Assembly: GCA_035582835.1 (NCBI GenBank)
Contig: JAYKAV010003360.1
Span: 186,104-250,103, forward strand
Length of the DNA stretch: 64,000 nt
Direction: 5' to 3'
Origin: Phoebastria nigripes
Taxonomy: Eukaryota; Chordata; Aves; Procellariiformes; Diomedeidae
This document shows, in pieces, positions 26,401 through 38,400 of the stretch (positions within the stretch are counted from its first letter, which is position 1; each line of letters begins with the position of its first letter). The translations under genes were made by a program, and so were the position numbers. The notes under the pieces are model-generated. The model worked only from the letters and a program-made list of their open reading frames with translations. It was not told the origin of the DNA and did no database searches.

Positions 26401-29400
26401 GCAAAGTAATGATGTGCGAAACTTGTGGATCACAACTAGTCCTCCATGAGACGCAGCACATAAACTGTGCAAGACTTTTATTTATGCATCAAAGCAAACC
26501 ATCAGCATTCACTAATTTTTGCAATGCTCGCAGTTCACACACCATGACACAGTACCTTCATTAATGAAGTAACGGAAAGACCNGGGATCAGAATCACGAT
26601 CTTGACATTCAATCCTGAAGCCATTAATATTGGTCCCAACAGCTAAGCTGACTGGGATTTGAAATGAATAGAAATTGGGTGAACAAACTGGTTCTTCATC
26701 ATTTACTTCCAAAACATTGACAGTTACCTGAAAGAAAAGAGCAATAGCAAGCTGAAGCTCCTCCACTGTGCTGAGACAGAATTTTATTAACTTCAGAAAC
26801 TGTTTGGTTTTGCCCATTTTGCTCTTTTGTTCAACAGCAGTTGAAGAGCAATGAACCTTCCTTCCAATCTAGTTTCTACCAGAAAACGTCTGTGATCATT
26901 TGACCTTCAATTCTTCTTGTGATCAGCACTCTTCTGGGAACAGGTTCCTTAACCTGAACCATCTTCCAAAACTGCAGGGGTTTCGATCTGATGTGTCCGA
27001 CTGCTTGAATTACCTAAAGTGTGTCACAGTAAGAATGAGAAATAATAATAGTACCACGTATTCATTAAACTTCGTTTCAAACCTCTCAAATTGCTTCACA
27101 GTCATTAGTTAGGCTTCTTAGCATATTTAATAATAATTCAGAGTATGATCCATGGAAGGAAGGAAGACTCCTTATAGACTGATCATTCCCAGTGAGAGAG
27201 AAATGCTGGTAATGGCCTTCTGCGTGGCTGGGAGCACCCTGGGTAGCGCCAGATGTGCTTAATGTCAGCTGGGATTAGCTGGTTGAGAGAAAAAAGTTAC
27301 CCTTCTCAAAGCTCTTTCCTCTAATGTCTGTTAGTCTTTAACGTACAACAGATAAATTTGTCATCATTACAAGCTCCTGATGCTAAATTTTCCTTAATCA
27401 TCACCTTGAAATATTATAGGTGATAAATTAAGTACCTCCCACCTAGCATCTCCATGGGTGGTACTTGGCTGGAATAGAAAGCAGGCCTAGTACCTGTGTA
27501 CCTAGTACCAACAGATGTGCGAAAATCAAATGTAAAGCAGTCACGAGGGAGAAGACATGAAAAGGAGTAAAAAGGAGTCTGTATGTGAAGGATACTGGGA
27601 TTCTTTGAAAGAAGTGACTGTAAAATATCTTTGTGGATATATCATCTGTATTTTTTCTTCTGAATAAAATAGGTCTGGGCAGCAAACTTGAGCAAAATGC
27701 TACTGTTTAATGTTATCATGATCCCTGGCATGCTCTTGGCTCCTGCCAGATAGCACCATCAGGGACAAAACTAGATCACAGTCAAGGGAAGGCACATGTA
27801 AGGGTCCATCCCCAGTAGGCGATGTGGACACAGCTGTACTAGGTGGGCCTTCTGAGGTTATCCCAAGAGGCTGCCCAAGCCCTCATCCCATCCCCAAGGT
27901 ATGCAGCACATCCCCTCTGTCCCACCCCATGAAAACACAACTCTGATGGGCAGCAACACGATTCTCGCATTACTTTGGGCACTTTGCAGTGAAAAAACAT
28001 CACATACAAAATCAAAAGTATGTTTGAGGGCCAAGGGGCACTACACAAGGTCCAAAAAGGACTTGTCACTAAGCATGGCTAAAATTAGGTTGTGCTACCC
28101 GGCCTCAAGACCCTTTCCTTTTTCTATTTTCCGGTACATATGTAGCCAAAAAGAATATCTTAAATTGTCTAGGGCACAGAAAACAGTTTCACTGCCCAGG
28201 TGAAATAAGAAAAAAAGACTGAGAAAAAAATCCCACAGAGTTAAAAATACAAAAATATTACTTTAATTCTTTTTGTAAGAAATAAAGCAAGACTGAGTGA
28301 ACACCACCTCTTTCATCTGGCTAATATACAGCTCTGTGCAGAGGTGGACTTGCCTTTTACAGACCAAAGTGCTTTGCCTAATGTCTTACCATTCTTGTCA
28401 GGAAGGAGAGAGAAAAATGTAGATAAAGGGGGAGAAGTAGAGTGGATTTACTCACAGATGCTGTTGCAGTCTTCTCTTGGTCTGAGGCCTGTACTGTGAG
28501 AATGTGTTTCTGAGTTGTTTCATAGTCTAATCTAGCTAAAATCTTCACATCTCCTTTGGTTGGGCTGATCCAGAAGATATTTGTGTAATCCCTGGTGCCT
28601 CCTCCAGCTACAATGGAATAAGTGATGACACTGGGCGGCCAGTCCTTGTCTCTGGCATTCACTCTTCCAATGCTGGATCCAACTGAGAGACAGAAAATCC
28701 ATATTTCATTAACATTTTAAAGAAAAGGAAGTACAGAGTACTTTTGTTCCAACCAAAAGTTGATGAAACTGAACTAAAGATTTGTTTTAGAGTTTTTCAC
28801 CACAAAAAAGTAAAGCAAAGGTGTGAGAAATACTAGTTCACCATGCTGTGCTATGGCTCCCCCATGTATGGGCTTGCCTGCTAGCAATAAATACCAAAAC
28901 ACAAGGAGTCTGTAGAGAACCACAACAGAAGTGCTCCGGCAGTGAGGGCCACCCCGAGCCCTGAACCGACACGCACGAACTCCTGCCTTGTGGCAGCCCG
29001 AGCGCTGGCTTGGTTGGAGGAACAAGGGTCTTTGTCTGCTTTGAAAAGCAACTGCTACTGTTCCTTCCGAGGTGTTTGAAAGGCAGTTTATTTAGGTGAA
29101 TTACCTTTGTGCCAAGCATTTATGAAGCAAACGACAAATGGCAGTGCTGTAAACTGTGAAAACGAAGATGGGACTGTGCACACCCATATCTGCAGACATT
29201 GATTCAATGCTAAATGCATCCATATGACCCAGGGATATACAGGATGAATAGTCCACGTGCACGGAGTAAGACAGAAGGATGATGTAAATGAAGGGTTGGC
29301 ATTTTTTTTTCTTTCCTGACCCTGTGAACTCCAGCCCTACTGCAAACTGTTGGCTCCTGTTTGGTACAGCAATAGCAAGCACCCTGGTAATGTCAACTCA

Positions 29401-32400
29401 GCTCAAAATAAAAGGCAGTCTGAGTCCAAAAAAGATTTCTCTTGATAGTCTCAGTATCCAGCAAAGTTCTGTGGCCAACCCAGAGATGTTTACAGACATA
29501 TCCATGTCACAGATGGGTTTCAAGTATTATATTTCTAAGGTACACATCAGTGGTATGACGAGACACACACAGAATAGGAAACGCCCCAAAATTCACTGCA
29601 TCGTATCCACTGGGAAACAGTGTAGAAAGCCAAGCTCCATCCATGCACCATAGAAATAAAAGTTGGGCAAGAACAACAGGCTGGTGAGCAATGCAAGGCA
29701 CTGGTGTGAACACCTGAAGGTCAGGGTCCTCTGATTGCTGAGTGGCTGCCCTGTGCCTCCTTGTCCCCCCTTAGCCCTCCTTGCTTTCCTGGCAGTTTGG
29801 CTCCTGCAGGGGCCACGGCTGCCAGGGTCCCTCTGCCAGTCAGACCCCCCTGGGAGCCAGCCCCCCCCGCCAGCCTCCCCAGTCTCTCCAGCTCCCTCCC
29901 AGGCCATGCATCCCCACACCAGCTGCAGCTTCGCCATACTCAGCAGTGGCCGATGACGGCTTCTCCACAGGGCAGGCAGGAGTGATTTTTGCAGACCTGT
30001 GGACCTTGGCAGGATCCTCCTGACCAGAGAAGGAAGAAAACAGAGAGCTGAGGGTGAGGGCTGGAAATTTGGGCTTGCTCCTTTGCCCATGGCAAGGCAG
30101 AGGAGGTTGTGGGCAGGCTGGCGGGGCTGCTTGAAGCATGCCTTTTCCTCCCCCCACCCCCTGCCTCCTGGCTTAGGCAAATGGACACAGAAGCACCGCA
30201 GAGCCCACAGGTCTGCTGACCATAGTCACAGCTGCCTTTGCCTGTGTTTTGAGCCTGCCCTGGCCAGAATAATTTGACGAATTCAAGCAGATACTAGATC
30301 ATCTGACTGCTAAATCTCCTGGAGTTTCATGGGCAGCTTCACTATGTTCCACTCAGATGCAGTGATGCAGTTGGACGTCTTCCTCGGTGACGTGGCCATT
30401 GGGGCAGGTTTGTAACAGCAGCCTGGGGCAGTGTTGGACATGCTGGAGGACAGGGCTGCCGTTCAGAGGGGCCCAGCAGGCTGGAGCTATGGGCCAACAG
30501 GACTCACGGAGCTCTGCACAGACAAATGCAAAGTCCCGCACCTAGGCCAGAACAAGCCCATGTGTCAGCGCAGGCTGGGACTGACTGAGCAGGCAGCAGC
30601 CCTGCAGGAATGGACCCCAGGCCCTGGTGGACAAGTTATACATAAGCCACCAGGATGCCCTTGGGGGAATGGAGGCTGCATACTGGGACTATAGTAACAA
30701 CTGTGTTACCAGCACATGGTGGGAAGTGACTACTCCACTCTGCTCGGCACTCATAAAGCTACATGTGACCAGTTTGGGGGCCCAGGTACAAGAGAGATGC
30801 TAAAAAACTGGAGAAAGGCTGGGAAGGGCCACTAAGGTGCCGGGGGCTGAGCAGAGGATGCAGGAGGAGAGGCTGATGAGGCTGGGTTTGTTCAGGCTGG
30901 AGAAGGGAAGGCGAAAGGGGGATTTAATTGCTTTGCTCCACTACCTAAAGGGCGATAATACAGAAGACCAAGATACACTCTTCTCAGAATAGGACAGTGA
31001 AAGGGCAACAGAGAACAGACACAAGCAGCAACATAGGAAATTCCAGCTGGGTGCAAGGTAAAATTACCTGGAATGAAGGTTGCTCAGCTGGAACAGGGTC
31101 TCAGGGAGGCTGTAGAGTCTCCATCCTTGGAGATTTTCAAAATTCAACTGGATGAGGCCCTGAGCAACCTGATCTAACTTTGAAACTAGCTTCACTTTGA
31201 GCAAGAGTTGGACTTGAGACCCCGAGAAGTCTCTTACAGATTCAATTTTTCTGTGACCCTAGGAAGTCCAGAATGAGGGCCAAGATTTATCCAGCATGTA
31301 TCTAATGGACTTCTCAATCTTTTCTCAGCCAACAGAATAAAGCCAGTAAGTGAGGTCCTGGGACAGAAGGCCTGTGTTTGGTACATTGGGTCATATGAGG
31401 GAGAGGCTGAAGCTGGAGAAGATGTCTTTCCTGTGCCAACTCCTCTGCGCCCCAAGCAGCACAGCACAGAGCAGGCTGGCAGTTGCACCTGGCACATGAG
31501 GATTACCAAGGAGGCAAGATGCCGTGGCACTGCTCTGCAAACTCATGAGATGCAGGACTCACCAGGGGACAGGAAAGGTGCTGAGGTGAGAGTCAAGCAT
31601 GTGAACAGTTTCAACAAATTCAGTTTTAAGGCCACGTTTGCAGCCACTGGTCCTGGGCTGTTGCAGGAATGGGAAGGACCCTGGCTCCGGGCACGAGGAG
31701 CTGCTCTGGCTGCCGTCTGGCTGAGCGAAGCCTACCTCTCCAAGCACTCCCATCCCACCCCATCTCCAGGGTACCCACTGCACCCAAGGTCTAAGGGGAC
31801 AGTGGGGTGGCCATCCTGCACCATGCCTGGGCCAAGGGAGTCCTCACTTGTCTGTGTCAGTCTATAGCAGTTTCTTTGCACCACCACAGTCCCTCCAAAA
31901 GGCTAATTTAGCAAGAGCAGAAAGACGGTCTAAAACAAGACATCTGAGTTCAGTTTCTGGCTCTGTCACAGATTTCTTGTGCAATTGCTGAATTTGTCTG
32001 TGCCTCAGCTTCCATCTGTACAACTGGAGTTGTTGCCAGTTTTGTCTATTTAAGGGTAGTAGGTGGTTGTATGGTGAGACCCCAGTTGAACTGGAACTTT
32101 GAGCCATTCTCCTCATTCAAATATATGAAAATCCATTTGGAGCAAAAGGTACTTATCAACATGACAATATTATTTCTATCAGGTAGGTGCTACTTACTGT
32201 ACCTTTAGTAATTTCTGGAACATTAAATTCATATGATAAATTACTGAAGACTGGAAAAAATTCATTCACTGGCTTTATCCTGATGTAAATGTAGATGATA
32301 TCTGGAAATATAACAGAAGATTAAATCATAGTTAAGTATGGCTGCGAAATTTTCTCATGCATATATTCAAAATACATATGGTATTCTTCTCTGTGCTGTT

Positions 32401-35400
32401 ACAGCACAGGAAAATATCAAAAGAAGTGTGAAAGGGATACTTGCTTGCGTAGTTAGGCCAGGCAATATCTTGCACCCTGACAGTCAAAGAATAAACTTCA
32501 ACTCCTAGATTAGCTGGGTTTTCTAAATCAATACTTTCAGTCATCTAAATTAAAAAGAAACACAAATGTATTTATACTTCCTTACATAAAGTCACAATAC
32601 ACATGATGGCAATTACTTTTTTCAGCATTCTGTAAGTATGGTCTCCCCCTTGGATATATAGAATTGCCCTGTAGGAGTAATGTAGGCTATTAATCAATTA
32701 CAGGATTGAATTCCAGGCTTTTTCTATATGTTCACACTCTGGTGTCTCTTGGCAGTTCAAAACTCTTTCCTTCTGCCAACAAAGTATCTTCCCCTTATTT
32801 ATCATTTGGATCATAAGGTCTTGGCCTTTTACTTGGTTAATTCAAAGAGTATGTAATGAGCTGGCTGTTTGCTGTGCCCTTTGTTGGCTCAACCAGAATC
32901 TGCTATTGCTAAATAGTAATAGTAACTCCTTGAGCTCATGCCTGCAGACACGTATTAAAGGTATCAGCTTCAGCCACAAGTGTTTATCCAGGAACCAAGT
33001 TGTTACTAAATAGTGGCTCACACAGATTTAAATCCTAATCTCCTGAACTCTCTGTCTTTCTGTAGAAGCCTCATAAACTCTGGGGCAACAGGACTAAAGC
33101 ACAAGCATCCACTGTTTATCGTCTGCAGGGAAATTCCTGCAGGGACAGGACACTTCAGATAGATAGCCTGTTACATTATACATATATGGTGATCAAAGGG
33201 CTGACAACAATCATATCCTGTGCAGCAATGAAAATGTTTTTTATGTTGGCAGATGAAGCAGCTAAGGGCAGTGCGCATTGACATGTATACCTCAGATCAA
33301 AAATTAAAGTAAGCCATACAAAATTGTTTTAGTGCTCCTTCCTGTAGCACTCTTGTCTTTTAGACAGAATGCTTATTTTTTGTTATGTTTCCCTTTTCCT
33401 GTATTTGTCCACGGTTCTTTTTAAAGCAACGAAACAACCACCATTGCACATGTCCAGCAACTAGTGGGGGTTCTGGCCAATGCAAATATGCCAGCAGATA
33501 TCAGCATAAGGAACCCATATTTTGACATGCAAAATAACACAAGTGCAAATCCCACCACACTTTTGTGAAAATTTACCACTCAAAGTGGTTTTACAATTCT
33601 GACCAATGAAGCTGGGAAGTAGTTACTTCGTGTGGGATTTCTCAAGTATTTCAATTCTTCATGCTGAATAGCAAGGATCTTCCACAGTCTGTCATGAATA
33701 AATGGGTATGAAATGGCATCAAATTTCTCTGTTTATCCATATCAAAGTTGGTGCTTCACACTCCCTAAAAAAGGATTTTTTTTTTCCCAATCATATCTAG
33801 CACATTTATTTAAAACCGGAGAAAACAGTTCTCTGTTCACCAAATTCTGTAGAATCCATAGAAAGCATCCTATCAAAGGGTATGTAGTTCACATCCAGTC
33901 AAAACAGTCATTCTTCACATCATACCCACTGTGACATGAATTACAGTAATTCTTTTTTTCTTGTACAGACAATGAATTCAAAGAACTTATAATATTTCAT
34001 AAGTTGACTTCTGAAATGGGACAATCTAAAGTAAAGCCACAAATGACTGACCACAAGTCTTCCAGGCACAGTGGACTCCAGAGCGACGTTATTGCTTCCA
34101 AAACCAGATAATCCAGTGAAATTAAATCGATTGTTTGATGGATCAACATCAATATCTTTACAGTAATTTCTAAGATCAAGAAGAAATGTCCCAGCAGTTG
34201 TATTTTCATTTGCCTCTTTCCTGTTTGAAACAAACATGTTTCCCATCAGAGCAACTCATATTTCTCCTCTTGAACTTTTCATATATTACATGCCAAAACA
34301 TTGACTTCCATATATTTTCTAAGTGAAAACCTAGATCTAAATAGGCAACAGTTGATGAAGCAACCCCGTATCTGATCCATATGCTGTGGTGGACAACAGC
34401 CCTGTACAATGGGCAGGACATAAACATTTAGCCAGATCCAAACCATAAACCTGGAACTCAGCTAAACTTCAGAAGCTGCCACAAGATCTTAATGTTCAAG
34501 ATTAGTTCAATTAATAGTTAGTATTTTAAAACATCTTTACATCATTCATTTCTTCAGTATGTTATAATGTTCTCCTGATGAGAAGCTCATTCTTTTCACC
34601 TTAACTAATAGGTGGACCATTCTGCTGTTTTGTGAAACTAGCATTTCTGGCCCTGCTGTTGACAATGAGGGTCCCTGTGCTGCACATAATGGAACTGGGG
34701 GCGGAGGGTGTCGATTAAATTTTTTTTTAATCAAGAGAATTAAATACAAAAAAATGAAGAACCACCTGAAATACCATTAAGCCCTGATTTTGTTCCCTTG
34801 TGCAATCCCTGTAAGACTAGTTCTTTATTTGATCGCATTTTTTCCCTGACGATTTTTGCCTCCTTCAGATCAAAATTTAAGCTCACTAGATAACAAAGAG
34901 ACTGTTGTGTTATTGTCATGGATGTTGTAACTAAGCAGCGCTCTGAAGAATTGGATTCTCTTCCTGCCAGTACGTAAAAATATGTGATTTAAATGCAAGA
35001 CATTTCTATTAGATAGTGAGCAAGCAATTTAAACAGATACCCGCTAACTGGGTATTCCTCATTGCATAGGTTCTTGGCCTGAGATGCTGGATTTTTATCT
35101 GCAGGACCGTCAAACTACCATAAGTGCACCTGAAGAACTGCACTATGCAATGCGGTGTACCCTGAAAGATCAGAGCCCAGGCACATCAGACACTTCAGAT
35201 GGACAATTTTTACTTCAGTCTTTCTATGACACACTTCATCTGTAAAATGGAGTTAATGTTATGTACTCATCTGCAAATATAAACTACCTGATCATCACAA
35301 AGGTCTCAGAGCATTCATAGCCATAGCAAAGTCCATGACTAAGTTACTATGCACAGAGGACACGTATAACAAGAGGTGAGCTGGGCTCTGAAGACCTTAC

Positions 35401-38400
35401 AGATTGCATTAGACAAAAACTATGCGGGTCACCAGGGAGAGATTTAGAAGAGATGCTCAGGAAGTTTAAAATAAAACTCTGGAACTGACTGGCAAGCTTT
35501 CCCTGGTGAATGATTCCCCACAGTTTAGCATAAAGTAAGAAAGAAGGAGCCTGGATCTGCATGGGTTAGAAAAGTAACTCTGTAACACATGGCTCTGATA
35601 TCCTAAGGGTTAGGTATCTGAAAGAAAGATAAATAAAGTATCTGACTACACACAGATACTTTTAGTCCAAATTTCCAGTTTGAACATGTCACGAAATTGA
35701 GTTTTGTGCCCTAAGACACTTACAGTGAACACTAACCTTTAAAGGCTTAAAGATAAATGTCCATTTGAACCTCCAGCTGTAGTAGGTCTGGGGACCTTAA
35801 CTGATGTGCCCTAGACTGCACACTGGTCTGGGGCAACAAGGCAGCACTAAGGCAATGAAGACCCTCAATACCTGAAGGTAGAAGGATTGCATTCTGGTGG
35901 GTTGTCATTGATATCGTCAATAATGATTGTGATCTCCATTTCGCTGGCGTGACCGCCACTAGGACTGTCCTCCACCCGGACTGTTACTGAAATGTTAGGA
36001 TGGAGCCGCAGTGGAAGGGCATCACGGTCGATTCTCCCAGTCACCTGCAGCACTCCAGTCGCTGGGCAGAAAGCAGCCAGAAGTTAGATGCTCACCATGG
36101 ACGGAAGTAACAAACACTCATGGTGTACATGCAAGAGGACAGGGTACCTCAGCAGACAGGTAGCAGAATAAAAAGTATTCTGTTCTGTGCAAATCATGTC
36201 TGGTTTAGTTATTCTTTAAAATGATACAAAAAGGCTCTGAAAGTTCTGTGTAGGACTTTAATGGATAGATAGCCATTGCTCAAAAATATGCCATAGGTGG
36301 CCTCAGCAGAGGGCTTGGAAAGCAGTTAGATTTCCCTTACGCTCTCAAAGAGCTAGTGCAAGTCAGAGTTGAGTGCACTCACAGAGCATCAAGGACAATG
36401 AGCTGCTAATGCCTATGCTGTCCTTGCTCTCTAGCTAGTAAGACCGCTTCACTTTCTACTGTTATCATTCAAGCATCCTTCAGTACCTCTAAATCTACTC
36501 ACACATCAACAGAGNTGCTCTTAGCTGTGACAGGTTGCACCAAGTGCTCTGGTCAGCCATTCACTTAATATTTTTTTTCACTTCTGTTAGCCTCTGTTCA
36601 AAAAGAGAAGATTTTTGTGGCAGAGCACAGTACTATTCCCAGAGCACAAAGGAGGTAAAGGAATAGTGTATATATCCTCTGCCTTTTGGAGTATAATTGC
36701 GGGGGAGGGTGGCAATACCTGGCCAAAGGACATAGGGAATCCAAAGCATTTAAGGATCATCCTGATCCCCCACAGCACTGTGTTGTGTGGCACCTCTTAC
36801 AGCTGTGATAAGCAGTTCTAAAGCAATAGCAGACAAGGAGCAAAGCAGCCACTGCTTGCCAGCCCTGGAGCAAAAACCTCAGGGCATGGGTGTATGCACC
36901 CCAGAGAGCACAGGGAGACAGGACCAGCATGAGAGAGAGGACTCTTTTGGATGGCCTTGCTGGAGGAGGGTCATGAATCGAGCAATGAAGCTGAGGTGCA
37001 GATTTGCTGTGCACTTCAATGCTAGAGCAGATTTCAGGCAGGAGAGAGGACATTATGGTCTAACTGTGTGCGACTCTTTCAAGAGCCCCAGAAGGGTCAC
37101 TGCAGACCTCAGAGATTAAAAAGAAGGCAGCTAATCTTACTTCCACCCAAGGGACCATCACCCTCCAGCCATAAGTCAGTATTTGTCAATAAGTCACCTT
37201 TGGTCTACTTTCTTCAAGATATCTTACTGAATCTTGGTCAGCTGACCGAAAAATTTGACCCTAATAACGTACTGAGCATTCTTATTTCTAGGGGTAGCCA
37301 CAGAATAAACTAAGTCAATTTAAAACTAAGGCAAAAACATTTTCTCCAAAGTAGCCACTCTCTTTTTTGGGTGTCAGAAGGAGCATTTTTGTTTGTCTTA
37401 CATGGATTTATGGAGAAATATCTGTCAGAAGACTGGATGCTGTAGAAAAGTCTGCTGCNAGAGTCTTCATCATCAGGATCTTTAGCTGTTATATTGGCAA
37501 CAATGGTGCCCGGGCTTTGCTCCTCTGGAATCCTGTAGATTCTTTGTTTTCTACAAGATAAAACAATATTCAGCAAAGCGCACATCTGTGTTTGCAAGGG
37601 CAGATGATCACAGACTTAGCTGAGCAGCCAACTGTAGCAGCAGAGCCATGGCCACGCTGGGCTCAGAGATGGCTATTTGCATGTCAGGGTAAATATCCCA
37701 GTCACTGGTTCTGCCAGCTGGACATGTAGCAATAGCTGAACTGGTATGTGGTCATAAAGCATGACATAGCCACACAAGTAAGTGTCCTTCTCCTGCAACT
37801 TTTTCACAGTAAAAACAATTTGACTTTCACAGAATCATGGAAGCTGAAGATGGAAGAGGCTGTTAAGTCATGCAGTCCATCTCCCTACAGAGCCACCAGC
37901 TTGTAAAGCCACTTGCTTGAATTCCTTCATTTTGCAAGAGAAAAACAAAAATAGAAGCAGTAATGTAATTAATCATTTTTTGAAATGAATGCTGGAGGCT
38001 TTTTGGGGACAACAGCATTACTAAAAAGCTGAGTTGCCCCTGCAGTAGGTGGAGGCAGGGAAGAGCACTCCTGTGGGTGCCCACCAGATGAACATGCTCC
38101 AAACTCCCAGCAACATCTGTCTGTCTGATTCATTTTACACAGAGAAAATGGTTCTTTACTGCTGCTGTTTGGTATGCCAGTGCTCCCAAATTTCCCATGA
38201 ATTAAGCGAATTTTATAGCTCAGGTATAGTCTGGCAGGCAAGTGTGCAGGATCGCTTATAATGGTTGCAGTTGCATGTTCACATGGGTACTCAGGTATGC
38301 AATTATGGTACTTGAACCACATAGAAAAGCAGGCATGGACAAGCACACAAAAACTGTGCAAGGAATTTATGAAGGCTGACTTATTCTGCTGAAACACACA

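Larger units (their letters stand above)
14426..26555 (-). other. CDHR3 introns 13-18
   Basis: Introns 13 (26555-24709), 14 (24463-21888), 15 (21705-19776), 16 (19761-18258), 17 (18228-17306) and 18 (17256-14426). The last four separate three very short tail exons, so tail coding makes up only a small part of this 7 kb. Intron 15 contains the solo LTR, intron 16 an old CR1 fragment and intron 18 a 17-bp tandem duplication. Confidence 0.6.

Noticed and set aside
29593..30180. 195-codon minus-strand open frame in intron 11
   Set aside because: It is low-complexity and GC-rich, overlapped by other frames on both strands, and sits inside an intron next to a CR1 fragment.
30431..31867. Plus-strand open frames in and after the CR1 copy
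   Set aside because: They derive from a broken CR1 fragment and adjoining sequence, without an intact reverse transcriptase frame.
32198..32202. GTAAGT as the main exon 11 donor
   Set aside because: It gives a frameshift into exon 12, whereas GTACAG keeps both the frame and the alignment length with mammalian CDHR3.
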